The notes: generated from the letters alone by a model not told the origin. A DNA stretch of 64,000 nucleotides from Galeopsis tetrahit (GCA_963675135.1 OY776128.1:310001-374000), one strand, 5' to 3'; positions 1-11,740 are shown, counted from the stretch's first letter. Numbers and translations are program-made.

Positions 1-22
1 GTGGTAGAGAGAGAGATCAGAG

Positions 23-3000
23 ATGGGAAAGAGCATACAGGAAGTTGGAGTGAGAGATTTGGTTGGAGCTGGAATTTCAATTGAAGAAGCCATTGATTTG
101 GAAACGGAACTCAAGCGTATAATTCTCCTTGTAACTAGTAAAATCGGAGGGTTTGATGCCAAAGAGGTGTGGCGTGAAATTACGTCTCGGAAGCTTTTGA
201 AGCCATGGCACCCTCATCCCCTGCATCAGCTCCTCTATTACTCCGTCTACCATTGTTACGATGAATCCATCAATGGCGCTCCTCTATATTGGTTTCCTTC
301 TCTGTAATTTCCCTCTCTCTCTCTCTCTCTAAAATTGTGGTGATGTATTATTGGTTTATGATGTTTTTGATTTTCTGGTTACTTGTATTTTTTGCCCTAT
401 TACGATTCTTATGTTATGTTGTTGTCAAATTAACATTCTCCTATTCATATAAGTAATCAATTGCGATTGAACACAAATCGAATTGTGTTTGAAGTATCAT
501 CGACTACTGTATTTATGTTGTTAAAGGTGAGAGTGATGAATTATTTTGTGGTTTTAAGTATAATCAACTACTCTATTATACTCCCTCCGTCCCCGAAAAG
601 TTTACGGGAAATCTTGGGCGGTTTAAGAAAAAAATGTAACGAGTGTATGATGAGCCTCAAAAGTAATGACATGAAGGGTAAATACGTGTATATTGTGGGG
701 ATTGTGATGAACATTTCTACTTTGTGTATCCAAACTATTGGGTGACAAACTAAAAAGAAAGTATGAAAACTTTTGGGAGACGGATGGAGTATCTATTATT
801 TCTATTGTCGTTCTTAGGTTTTGATATTATAATTAATTCCGCTGGGAAGCTTAGAATGAGCTAATTCACCCAAAAAATAGTGGGGTTTCTTGTAGAATTT
901 TACTATGGTATTTAATCTGGCAATTATGATAACCATTACGGAAAGTCTTATATGTGACTTGCACTCACCACATTTCAGTTAAATCCAGTGTTACATTTCT
1001 GTCAAAGCTAGTGTTACGTTTCATTTACTTGTGATTGTTTTACTTTACATAATCTTATGTCGTTAACTTATATTAGCTTACACGTTTCAGTTAAAGCTAG
1101 TGTCACGTTTCACGCCTGTGCTTAATTACACGGTGCACTAGTGCACAAAAGGCTGACTCTCATCATTATATTTTTTGAGTACAGATCTCAGACAAAAACT
1201 ACAAACTTGGGGCGACTAATGGAGTCCCATGGCCCACGGCTATTAGGGGAGCTATACGAGGACCCGATAACAAGTTTCAGACTATTTCACCGGTTCTCCG
1301 TGGATCACCCTGAGGCAAGACCTTGTTCACCAACTGCAATTCTATCTTAAGAAAATGTTTTAGCCTTTGATATTAAACGACACTTTTTGTTGTGTGTTTT
1401 CAGATATATTGGGCCCTTATACTGAAGGAGTTGTCCATTCAGTTTCACGCGCCACCAAAATGTATTTTGGATACGTCCGACCAATCTAAGCCTGTCGGAA
1501 CATGGCTGCCTGGTGCAGTCATGAATATTGCCGACTGTTGTCTACAATCAAGTAGTTACTTAAACAAGCATGATGATAGCTTAGCAATTGTATGGAGGGA
1601 TGAAGGGCGCGACGATCATAATGTAGAACGTATGACATTGAAGGAGCTCCGGGAACAAGTAATGTATGCTTTGAATCATCTGTGTTTATTCTCTATACAA
1701 AACCCTCTATGATGATTTCTATAAAAAAACAGATTAGTTTAGTTGGATGAAAGCAGTTTCTGTGTTTGGTTTATTCAGGTTGGTAGCAAATGCACTAGAC
1801 TTACAATTTAGCAAGGGAGATGCTATTGCGATTGACATGCCCATGACGGCCAATGCGGTTATTATATACTTAGCAATCGTACTTGCAGGATTCGTCGTCG
1901 TATCAATTGCTGACAGCTTTGCACCTAAGGAAATTGCAACTCGCCTACGTATTTCAAAGGCAAAGGCAATTTTCACACAGGTAGTTACAAAATACTACAA
2001 TTGACATTAACTATGGTTTGTGCAATAGAAAGATTTAGCATTCTTTTGATTGATCAAACCTTTAAAAGCTTGTTGTTGAAAGAAGTATACACTCAGAGAC
2101 TACCATTAGAACTCTGGAGCTTTATTACATGCCATTTGGTTCTCCTTTTGAAAATTTTCTAACATGAAACAAATTCAGGATTTTATTGTACGTGGAGGAC
2201 GGAGGTTTCCTTTGTACAGGTATACACAAATATCCAACTATATAGTATAGGCATAATGCATTTTTAGGTCCCTAAACTATAAATTTTTATTTCGAAAGGT
2301 CCTTAAACTATTTTTATTTTATTTGGATCTAAAGAAATGCTCATGACCATGCTATGTATATACACATAGTCGCATATGCAGCATTTCATATACTTATCAA
2401 ATTACACTCTGATCATATCTCGGTGCAGTCGAGTAGTAAAAGCCACTTCGGGTAAAGTCGTAGTCATCCCTGCAACTGGAAAAGATGTTGCAGTTCAATT
2501 GAGAAACCAAGACTCGTCATGGCAAGCTTTTCTTTCAAGTGCATATGGCTTACCAAGGTAGACAAACATCCTTCAACAATCAATTACGTATCATATTACT
2601 AAATATTACATTCCTCTTGGCAGATGGAATTATTATTTACCATTTAACCAAACCATGGATGCTGTCACCAATATCTTATTTTCATCGGGTACCACAGGTT
2701 GGTAATTTTTTCGCTTATCTTTTATCATGTTTTAATTAATTTAGCGATAATGCATCTACAGATCCCTAAACTATCAACTTTTGTTTCAATAAGTCCTTAA
2801 ACTATTTTTTCTTTTAAAAAGCCCTATCAAGTATTAGAATTTTATTTCACGAGCTCCCTCGAGATGAAAATTGATAGAATTTTTGGATTTATCTTAATGG
2901 ACACCTAAATAATAGGCACGTTAATTTTATTGATATTCAGATGTGTTTTGTGTCCGTCGTTTTAACCCCCAATACTTCAAATGATGAGTACCTAAAATGG

Positions 3001-4874
3001 CTTGCGAATGTACCTTTGTGTAGAATTAAAGTTAAATAAAGCTGACATGTACATTATTTTAATGGGACCATTAAGAAATTGAAAAAATCTGTCAATTAAT
3101 AGTTTAGGGACCCATCAAAACAAAAGTTGATAGTTTAGGGACTTATCGATGCATTATGTCTTCTCTTTATTAGTACATGTGATGCATTTCTACCCTGACC
3201 AGGAGAGCCAAAAGCTATACCATGGACTCAAATTTCACCAATTCGTGCTGCTGCCGACTCATGGACACATGTCGATATTCAAAGCGGAGACGTGTTTTGC
3301 TGGCCTACAAATTTAGGATGGGTTGTGGGTCCGATTGTACTCTACTCGTGCTTCCTCTCTGGTGCAACTCTAGCTCTCTATCACGGTTCTCCCTTAGGCC
3401 GTGGTTTTGGAAAATTTATCCAAGTAAGTTCCTGCTAACATGTTGTTCTTTTCTATCATCCAATACAGAAATCATGCATGCATTTTATGTCGATAGCCTC
3501 TTCTGACCATACTTCATATTTTGCTGATTTTTAGGATGCAGGAGTAACAATTTTAGGAACTGTTCCTAGCTTAGTAAAGACATGGAAGAGCACGCGTTGT
3601 ATGGAAGGCTTAGATTGGACAAACATAAAGTAACATTCAGCTTTGATCTTTCAACGTTTGTGTATTATCTATGAAACTTGAGGAATGACTAGAGTCTTGC
3701 TCTACAGGACATTTGTGTCTAGTGGTGAAGGCTCAAGCGTTGACGATGACCTATGGCTCTCGTCAAGGGCTTATTACAAGCCAGTTATTGAATGTTGTGG
3801 TGGCACAGAGCTTGCTTCAGCCTATATTTATGGAAACCTTTTGCAACCACAGGCCTTTGGGGCATTTAGCTCGGCTTCAATGGGCACAGGCATTGTCATT
3901 TTCGATGACTCTGGAATCCCTTACGTAAGAATTTATTCGATGCTATAATTCATATTCTTGTTGATTATGTCATGAGGGCATCATGAGAAGATTAAAAATT
4001 ACAAGTTCACTCTGTTTTGTACTACATTTTCAAATAATATGTATATTCTCCGTCTGTCTTTGACAGCCCGACGATCAACCTTGTGTGGGTGAAGTAGGGT
4101 TGTTTCCTCTTCACATGGGGGCTACTGATAGGCTGCTGAATGCTGATCATGATGAGGTTTACTTCAAGGGTATGCCAATGTACAAAGGAAGGGTAGGCTA
4201 TGTTAAGAACACAAGGAATTGCATATGGTGTTGATTTTAAACTTTTAATCACTAGAATCGATGATTGAGTCGAGTTGTGTTTTATCGTCTCAGCAACTTA
4301 GGAGACACGGAGACATTTTGAAGAGAAGTGTTGGTGGATATATTACGGTGCAGGGAAGAGCAGATGACACCATGAACCTTGGAGGCATCAAGGTAAATAT
4401 TTCCATCTTCTCCAACATGATTGATGTAACTTAGTTTTTAAGTTTGTGAGTGTTGTTGCTCGTGTCAATGCAGACGAGTTCAGTTGAAATTGAGCGTGTT
4501 TGCAACAGTGCGGACGAAGGTGTCCTGGAAACAGCTGCCATTAGTGTTACGCCACCAAATGGTGGTCCCGATCAGTTGTCGATATTTGTGGTGCTGAAGA
4601 AGGGGTTCAGCATCAAACCAGATGAGCTCAAGATGAAGTTCTCAAAAGCCATCCAATCCAATCTCAACCCTTTATTCAAGGTTTGATCATCCCAGATACT
4701 TGTTTTATTACCATTTGTGATATTCAGAGATGGTTATTATTTTTTCGGTTTGTTGAGTAGGTGAGTTTCGTGAAGATCGTCCCAGAATTTCCTCGAACAG
4801 CGTCCAATAAACTGCTGAGGAGAGTGTTGAGAGATGAATTGAAGAAGGAGCTTCTGTTACTAAGTAAAATGTAA
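23..4874 (+). CDS. AAE17/18: Acyl-activating enzyme 17/18-like (peroxisomal AMP-forming acyl-CoA synthetase family)
   Basis: Fourteen exons join in phase: 23-303, 1185-1314, 1404-1663, 1779-1980, 2179-2219, 2429-2557, 2624-2697, 3203-3423, 3535-3629, 3708-3924, 4067-4192, 4294-4392, 4474-4680, 4761-4874. They give 2196 nt, 731 residues, close to the family's usual 720-725. The product is an ANL-superfamily enzyme that adenylates a carboxylic acid and transfers it to CoA; the substrate of AAE17/18 is not settled (AAE18 has been linked to the auxin precursor 2,4-DB). The AMP-binding loop SSGTTGEPKAIPWTQ spans the exon 7/8 junction. Further family signatures are GGTELASAY (exon 10) and the C-terminal lysine region ASNKLLRRVLRDELK. 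The protein ends in Ser-Lys-Met, a PTS1-type peroxisomal signal. Intron 2 (1315-1403) has a GC donor. The start codon lies 22 nt from the window edge, so the promoter is outside. It converges on the GOT1 gene. Confidence 0.93.
581..789. mobile_element. Stowaway-like MITE in AAE intron 1
   Basis: Terminal inverted repeats CTCCCTCCGTCC and a matching inverted end (GACGGATGGAG) are flanked by TA on both sides, as in Tc1/Mariner-derived Stowaway elements. About 209 bp, no coding capacity, fully inside intron 1 (304-1184). Confidence 0.75.
2252..2340. repeat. Truncated end of the same MITE family as 2747-3157, in AAE intron 5
   Basis: The stretch ATAATGCAT...GGTCCCTAAACTAT...GGTCCTTAAACTA matches the left terminal repeat of the element in intron 7. 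No partner end is visible, so only one end remains. Confidence 0.5.
2747..3157. mobile_element. MITE with ~60-bp terminal inverted repeats in AAE intron 7
   Basis: The left end (ATAATGCATCTACAGATCCC and on) and the right end (reading inward, ATAATGCATCGATAAGTCCC and on) are inverted copies over about 60 bp, each with two 'CCYTAAACTAT' blocks. The interior is non-coding. I could not define a clear target-site duplication, so the superfamily is open. Confidence 0.65.
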
Positions 4875-5301
4875 TTTAATTCAATCAATCCCACTTATAT
4901 GTAATAATACTTGAATTGTATTGTGAAACCTTGGATGAAATAATGGCTGTTGGAAATTATATAACCAATATGTACAACAACACAAGACTCAACTTTCAAT
5001 TGCTACAACTAGTACAAGCAGTTTTTGGTAGAATAGAGAGGAGACAACAATTTTTCTCTCCTTCGACAAAAAATTATGGAACGAGTGTCACTCTGTGGGA
5101 TAGTTCATACAAAGAGAGCGAAAATCCACTAACAAAGTCATCTGTATATTCATTTTCAACTTCTGAAGGCTAAAAGATACATCATGTTGTAACCAAAAGC
5201 CTATATACCACATTGTCATTAGGATGGTCAAACAGTAGTTTACACAAAACTTACAAGGAGCCCAAAGGAAATACACCCCTCTTGCACTTCTGCAGCTAGG
5301 T
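4875..5301. other. Convergent 3' untranslated/intergenic interval between AAE and GOT1
   Basis: This interval holds the 3' ends of two convergent genes. No conserved frame was seen. Its right part (from about 5268), with GOT1 last exon and intron, is duplicated at 11741-12450. Confidence 0.6.
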
Positions 5302-7045
5302 TCATACTGGTACTCTTTTTCCACGGTAACGATCAAAAAACTGCACAGAGAAATGGTTACACTTATGAGATGCGCTATAGGTTGTAAAACGTGTGTGTTC
5401 ATAAATCAGAGAGGACAACAAACAAGTGAACATGTTATAAAAGCTAACATAACATCTACAAGACAAACTTCCAGCTAAAAAACGAATATATCAAATCCCG
5501 AAAGATTTAGAAGCTGAAAGGTGCCCCACATATCACCACACAAGGAATGGATGCAAATAGTTGTAAGAATATTACTATTCTGATTAATTAAGTTCAACTT
5601 CAGCATTGCCTACTCAGTTCTTATATTAAAAATGCTTTAAGTTTCAGATCATGTATTGGATCTCCAACTAATGAATTCACCAGCCCCATCCTTGTGAAGC
5701 ATTATTAGATAATACTACAAACCCAGAGCATCAAACAGCCAACACAGCCCTGGAAACGATTTAAAGGCTCCCTCCACTCAGTGAAGGTGCAATTATATGT
5801 GATTTTGTGAATCTTGCTCAAACTTTTATATTCATTCAAAGTAGAACTGGCCAAAATACTGGAATTAAAAGCAAAAACACACAACAAGGATTGTATGAAT
5901 AATTCTATTAGGCTTTTTCCAGGTGCAAAGCTCGGTGACTCAAAAAAGGCAAACTTAGAGAAGTTTTCACTTGTTTCCAGAATTAAACAATTTTAATGAG
6001 CCCAGAGTTTATGTGAATTAACGTAACAGAAGCATCAATATGCCATAGAACCATTGCATGCCTAAGTAACTCCTAAAATATAAAAGACGGCAAAGCTAAA
6101 TTACCGCTCTGATGAAAGGTTGTTGGAATATCCAGCCAACAATAGGCATCTTCTGCAGAAATACAGCCAGTGTTGGCCAGAAGCCACTGCAAATGATAAA
6201 TTAATAATTAAAACCTCTAACGATAAAATCGAGGATTCCAAATTTAAAACTAGTAAGATCTTACAAGGATATGCAGCACTATACCTGAAGAGCACAATAA
6301 AACCATAAGCCTCAACAATCATCCCAAGGATGGGCCATCCAATGATGACCAATAAGAAGCCAACACCAAAGGAAATTGTACCCTGCAGTCAACATGAGAA
6401 AGTTTAAACAAAGAAAAAACAATGGGAGCTTCATAAAGAACTGTAATTTAACAAGAAAGATATGCCTTGAAATTAGAGCGCTTCATAAAGAACTGCAAAG
6501 ATGACTGCAGCCCAATGGTTAATGTCACGCCTGAGAAGAAGAGTATCTGTTCGAGAAGAACGAGACAACATTAGGAAGATCACGATTTCAAAAGTAATTA
6601 TGGATTACCAAATGACCAGCCAAATATTAATACTTACATTTCCCATTGCAAGTAGCCCCTTATCGAAGAAGAAAATGATGCCAAGAAATGAAAAAAAAAT
6701 TCCAAACCCCGTCAAACCTAGTCCAATTTCTGTTTGATCAAATTAGAACAACAAAATATTTTTTATCAATGATCATCCACTTGAAAATCTTCCTACACAC
6801 AAAGAAGCACAACAGATATAGCACACTGGCAATGCAAAAATGCAAATCGAATCACTCATCCAAAACCACCACAAATTAAAAAAATTAGCTGGAATCAGAA
6901 ATATACCCTCACCAACATGCCACAACAAAACTGAAATCTACTTTTTTTATAACAATTCAACTCCAACAAGCAGCATGAAATAGAAATGGGCGGTGAAAAT
7001 TGAAACAAACTTACTTTTACGATCGTTCATCTCAAAGGACATCAT
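5302..7045 (-). CDS. GOT1: Vesicle transport protein GOT1 (Golgi transport 1)
   Basis: Six exons on the minus strand: 7045-7015, 6729-6638, 6546-6466, 6382-6285, 6186-6105, 5340-5302. Together they give 423 nt, 140 residues, the usual GOT1 length. GOT1/SFT2-like proteins are small four-helix membrane proteins of ER-Golgi COPII traffic. Family landmarks are KKIGLGLTGFG near the N terminus, the hydrophobic block with DKGLLAMGN, SGVTLTIGLQS, GTISFGVGFL, VIIGWPILGM, SGFWPTLAVFLQKMPIVGW and the C-terminal FFDRYRGKRVPV. Two ATGs are adjacent at the start (7045 and 7042); I chose the first. Intron 3 (6383-6465) begins GC rather than GT. A 5' UTR intron (7117-7218) and a TATA box (7301-7308) lie upstream. 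A damaged copy of the 3' end lies at 11741-12450. Confidence 0.94.
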
Positions 7046-7116
7046 CTTTGCGGATTCAGATGTAATCACAATAAGCTAGATTTAACAGCTACAGCTTGAA
7101 TCGAAACCCTAAACCG

Positions 7117-7218
7117 CTGCAAATAAAAAAATCAATTAATCGAAACAAATAGGCCGAAGATTAGAATCTAACAAAGACAACAAAAGGAGTTAACCGCTAC
7201 GAGATCCATTCCACCTAC
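7117..7218 (-). other. 5' UTR intron of GOT1
   Basis: Read on the minus strand it begins AAG|GTAGGTGG and ends TTTGCAG|CGG, good donor and acceptor contexts, between the TATA box and the start codon. Inferred from sequence only. Confidence 0.55.
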
Positions 7219-7300
7219 CTTGATTCGAATTCCCGCAAATTGAATATTTTGAAACAAAGTACTTACATATACGCGAATTGAATGAATATGAACGTGTAAC

Positions 7301-7308
7301 TATTTATA
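7301..7308 (-). promoter_or_regulatory. TATA box of GOT1
   Basis: TATAAATA on the minus strand, about 255 nt upstream of the start codon, with room for the 5' UTR intron. No other strong TATA motif lies nearby. Confidence 0.5.
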
Positions 7309-7309
7309 A

Positions 7310-8500
7310 CAAGCAGAGATCGAATTTCGACTTCGAAGAGAAGGAACGAATTGGTATTAGCTCGATGACGTATCTCAATCGAAAAAAGGGAAATTACTGC
7401 GCAGTTAGTTGAACGCGGACGAGTTGACTCAGGCAAAACTGATTTTATGTGGATGAATTGGGCCTGGCCTGTTTATAAATACCCAATGGGCTTTAGCATT
7501 ATTTATTGCCCAACTTGGACACGGTTAAATGCCCTCCCCCCTTTTCGGTTTGATTCATCTGTTCCACTTTTTGTATTTCACTGTTGTCCTCAATATTATA
7601 GGACGTTGATGGAGTAGTATTTTTTTGATACGATATGTGTCAATCATTCATACAGTAGAACAAAATGTGAAATGTGAAAAGGGGAACAGGTGATTTCAAT
7701 CCACTTTTATGTCTTCACCCTCGAATGAATTAGTGCACATGTCGCCCCCAATATTATAAGACGTTGATTATTTTTTAATACGACATGTGTCAATCATCCA
7801 TATAGTGGAACAAAATGAGAAACGTGAAAAATGGAACGGGTGATTTCAATCAACTTTTATGCCTTCACCCTCGAATGAATTCACACACCAATTTTGAATT
7901 ACCCACCGATTGCAGGCCCACCGCCATACCCCTCACAATGGACAAAAGTAAGTTAAGTCTTTTTAAGCTTGAATGTTGTTTAATACTCCATCCATCTCAT
8001 AGGAACTTGCACAAATGTGATAACACACAATTAAAAAAAATGTGTAAGAAAATGTGTAATGAGTGATGTTTTAAAGGGTAGTTTTATAAAATTTTATGAA
8101 TAATGTAAAGTAAAAAGTAAATTGAGTGTAGAAATGTAATATGGTAAATCTACCCTTATATACTAATTTTGAACGATCCATATTCTCTCCTTTTCAATTT
8201 TCTATTTTTCTTAAATTTCTGCATTTTTTAATTAAGCGGTTTAGTTTAGTTTCCTAACTTCTCTCTTTTAATTTTATCTAATTTTAAATTCTATTTTCTC
8301 CTTTTCTACTATTTTTTTTTTAATAAATATATCAATTTTTACCGTAAAATTTACACATTTTAAAAATAATCTACCCTTATATACTAATTCTGAATCTATT
8401 CTCTCCTAGAAACTGTGTCAAAATCGAAACCGGTTGGCCAAGTAAATCACATAAACTCAGAACTTTCTATCGAATTTTGTAAAGAAACTCAATCAAAGTT
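7310..8500. other. Intergenic region without a recognisable gene
   Basis: AT-rich sequence with no convincing coding frame. It contains the tandem duplication at 7586-7881 and a direct repeat (CTACCCTTATATACTAATT at about 8153 and 8373). A Stowaway-like end (ACTCCATCCATCTCATAGG, near 7986) has no clear partner. Confidence 0.6.
7586..7881. repeat. Tandem duplication, two ~145-bp copies
   Basis: Copy 1 (about 7586-7731) and copy 2 (about 7741-7881) share blocks such as AATATTATA, ACGTTGAT, TGTGTCAATCAT, GGTGATTTCAAT and CTTCACCCTCGAATGAATT in the same order. Diverged by point changes and small indels. Non-coding. Confidence 0.75.
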
Positions 8501-8662
8501 TCCGACTTATGTGAAAATTAATTACAAAAACAAAATATATAGAAAAGAAAAGCGCGGCTTATTATCTTTTGCACATTTTCATACGATTATATGAAAATGA
8601 ATCATGAACTACATAACTACACATTTACATACAATCATAACCCCACCAATGAATCTTAAATA

Positions 8663-9198
8663 CTAATGCAAAATTGGATCATCAGAATCTCTATAAAGCT
8701 TCATCAACAAGTACCAAAACATAGCAGCAAGCGTCATCAAAGCAATCACCACAAGCCCTGCAAATGGCAACAGCACTTTATACGGCCTATCCACCCCCGA
8801 AAACTTCACCCTCAGCCTCAGAAACGAGGCGAATTCGAGCAACATCCCCAGGCTATACAGGAAATTCACCGACGAGATAATGTCCGAAAAGTTTAGGTAA
8901 GAAACAGCAAGCGCAATCAAAGTCGAGCCCAGAATCCCAACCCAAGGCGTGTCGAACCACACGGATCTCGACCCGAAAACCTGAGGGACGGCTCCGATGT
9001 CAGCCATGCCCACTATCTGATAAGCTACACTGCTTAAATTAGCCTTCGTATAAACCAAATCACAAACAAAACTGCACCAATTTCAACCAATTTCCAAAGC
9101 TAAATCTGCAAAATAGCCATCCACCCATTTTTCTTGATCTAATGGTGTAGCCCCAATTGAAGTTAAAAGAGGGATTAAGTAACTTAAACAAGCAATAA
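8663..9198 (-). pseudogene. Truncated PUT-A polyamine transporter pseudogene
   Basis: Minus-strand sequence matching the C-terminal half of the intact gene at 15377-16774 (SSVAYQIVGMADIGAVP, FASFLRLRVKFSGVDRPYKV, SDDPILH). Relative to it, about 28 residues after FAGLV are missing, a second gap removes residues before DSDDPILH, and the part upstream of ANLSS (9059-9198) is out of frame with gaps. The N-terminal half is absent. Flanking DNA on the left (about 8505-8640) also matches the 3' flank of the intact gene, so this is a DNA-level duplicate, not a retrocopy. Confidence 0.88.
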
Positions 9199-9404
9199 AT
9201 AATGGGTAAAAATAAAATATTATTTAATTTATGAGGATAAAATTAGTTAGTGCAATGATGAGAATAACTTCAAAGTAGGGATGCTTCACCAAAACAATTT
9301 TTAAATAATTAATGTAATCACTTAATTGTGTTTGTAAACACTACAAAAGTGATTCTATTTTTAAAAAAATGCTTTTAAGAACGTAGTAGTGTTTCCAAAA
9401 AATA

Positions 9405-9856
9405 ATCACGTAATATTTTACTCCATTCTTGTGTTAAATTCAAATTGGAACTATTTTTATTAGATGGAAAAAATATATTCTCGATATCAACAAATTTCCA
9501 TTCATCTTTGCGTCGATACTAATATAAAATACTATGACTTAAGAACATGTTTTAATTTATTATATTTCAATAAAAAACTAATTGTTCGAATATTTTTAGA
9601 AACAACGAAATTTAATTTTTATCCGTGTTGATACTTTTGTGATAAAAAATCATACTATAACTTAGGTCGGGTTCATTTTTTAGTTATGCATCTTCTAAAT
9701 TGTGGTGCCAATTTGTTTTTGTCCAATTTTAATCCTGTATTTTTTCAATTGTGATCCTATGGATCAAACTTGATATAAAAAATAAAAATATACATCTAAA
9801 ATTGAACACATACATGAAGATTATTGATATAAACTCTACTTTAGTTGCTGAATCAG
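9405..9856 (+). pseudogene. Remnant of the PUT-B intron (block 0, forward)
   Basis: Matches the PUT-B intron at 23930-24415 and 47100-47655 in order (TTTTACTCCATTCTTGTG, AACATGTTTTAATTTA, GTGTTGATACTTTTGTGATA, TATAACTTAGGTCGGG) and leads straight into exon-2 sequence at 9857. Confidence 0.8.
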
Positions 9857-10314
9857 GTAAGTGGTTGAAATCGAGGCCCAATTAAATAGCAATGCTTACC
9901 AGATTCTGGGCATGGCGGACTTAGCTCTTTTACCGAAGGTTGTCGAGCTCCGATCAAAGTGGTTCAACACGACATCGAGATATCGACATTAATAACACTG
10001 GCTGTTTCTTACTTGAGTTACACAAACGTAGTTTCCTCACCAAATTTTGTCTACAGTTTGAGAATGTTGTTGGAGTTTGCGTCTACAAAGACGCAAATTC
10101 CAACAACATTCACAAACTATAGAGGAAATTTGTCGAGGAAGAAGCTATGTCTGTGTAACTCGTGTAAGAAACACTCAGTGCTATCAATGTCGATACTAGG
10201 ATCCCGATCCATGGCGTGTTGAACCACTTCGATCGGAGACCGACAACCTTCGACAAAAAGGCTAAGTACGACATGCCCAGAATCTGCTAAGCACTGCTGC
10301 TTAATTGGACCTCG
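9857..10314. pseudogene. Collapsed palindrome of PUT-B exon 2 (hairpin)
   Basis: From 9857 the forward strand carries the 5' part of PUT-B exon 2, with a deletion after the splice junction, up to the segment encoding YSL-MLLEFAS. At 10084-10089 (TACAAA) the sequence turns round and the same exon-2 segment runs back on the minus strand to about 10314. The arms 9870-10083 and 10090-10305 are inverted copies, roughly 80-85% alike by eye, differing by substitutions and a ~10-nt gap. The core is GCGTC-TACAAA-GACGC. The simplest origin is loss of the centre of a tail-to-tail PUT-B pair like those in blocks 1 and 2. No transporter could be made from it. Confidence 0.88.
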
Positions 10315-10319
10315 AAAAT

Positions 10320-10745
10320 CCCGATTGCTGACAAAACTAAACCCCTTTAATCAAACTAAAGCACTAACACCCTATCTATAGGCTATAGGTTGGGGCCTTT
10401 TCAATTTCAATAAGGCTCGCGTAGGAAAATCGAAGATTTTGAAGTTTGTAAAGACTCGCCCCTTGTTTCAGTCAGAATGAGTCCACGGGGCCCTACGAGA
10501 ATTATTGTCCTTAATTGATTGAAGACCCTAATCCCTCTTGTTTGATCAATGTTATTCCAGGAACTGCCTACGTGCATTGGTTGAGCCATATACGTCCTAG
10601 TATGGGGATCCGATGCTGAGATGCCTCGCGCCCCAATCAAAGTACGACACCTATCTTGATGAACTAAGGCACGCTTTTGACCTCCTTCTTACCAGCAAAT
10701 TCCCCCTTTTTGACTTATCTAGTCTATTCCTTATTACTAGCCTAG
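10320..10745. other. Unassigned insert inside the block-0 inverted PUT-B intron
   Basis: Sequence unlike the other PUT-B introns and less AT-rich than its surroundings. Intron similarity resumes near 10765. No protein or element family was recognised. Confidence 0.4.
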
Positions 10746-10764
10746 AGTTTATATCAAGAATCCT

Positions 10765-11637
10765 CATGCATGTGTTAAATTTTAATCATACATATTTTTC
10801 TTTTTCAATTTGATCATTTTGATATCAATTTTGGTCCAAAAGGACCACAACTGAAAAAAGTACCAACATACAAAAATTAGGATTGAAATTGGACACCAAA
10901 AAGTGCAAAATCAAAATGGCACCAAAAGGACTAAATTGAAAAGGCAAAACCATATCGAACTAAATACATAACTAAAATTGGACACAACCTAAGTTATAGT
11001 ATGAATTTGATATTATCATAAATGTATATGCACAGAGAAAAATTCAGATTAGCTGATTCTGAGAACATCCAAGAGTTAGTTTTTTCTAAATATAATAAAT
11101 TTAAAAATGTTCTCAACATTGAAAAAAGTTCAAACAGATCAAATTAAAATTGAACATAAAAAATGACAGAAACAACAACAAAATGACCAAAAATAGAAAA
11201 AGGTGAAACCATACGACAAAAAGAGAACTACAAATAAAAAAATTAACAAAATACAGGATTGAAATTAGACACCATTTAAGTTACTGAACAAATTTTATAT
11301 TATCACAAAAGTATCGCAAAGAAGATTGAAAATTTGTTGGGTCTGAGAATAAAATATACTCTCTCCATCCAACTCAGATAGTTACAATTTAAATTTAACA
11401 CAAATCAATAAACATTATTTATTATAAATGAAAATAACCCAAAAAGTAAAGTATGGCTATTTAAAAATTACCCAAAAGTGAAGTATGGCTATTTTTTTTA
11501 GGTGCAAGAGTAATAATAAAAGAATCCATTGGTAATTGAATCACTATTTTGACTTGATTTTACCATAAAAGTTAAAAATTATTGAACAATTGATAATATA
11601 TTCAAATTACTTAAAATTCAATTGTATGATATGCACT
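10765..11637 (-). pseudogene. Remnant of the PUT-B intron (block 0, inverted)
   Basis: Minus-strand intron sequence similar to 30340-31160 and 49290-50147, with shared blocks such as ATGATCAAATTGAAAAAG-type motifs and 'AAAAGGACCACAA'. It ends at the splice donor of the exon-1 fragment at 11640. Confidence 0.65.
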
Positions 11638-11639
11638 AC

Positions 11640-11738
11640 TTACCGAATATGTCCTGGCGGCGTCGGCCATAAACCCAACCTCCCAATGTTCTTGATCGAC
11701 GGCTCCAATCAAACACGTCCTGCAAAAAACAGAGTTAA
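11640..11738 (-). pseudogene. 3' end of PUT-B exon 1 (block 0)
   Basis: About 100 nt matching the inverted exon-1 end at 50148-50270 (codons around WEAGFMADAARTISG), with deletions. It is joined directly to the GOT1 duplicate that starts at 11741. Confidence 0.75.
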
Positions 11739-11740
11739 AG

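Noticed and set aside
5088..5402. 104-residue minus-strand frame overlapping the GOT1 last exon
   Set aside because: It reads the GOT1 exon in another frame and continues into the 3' flank; no homology.
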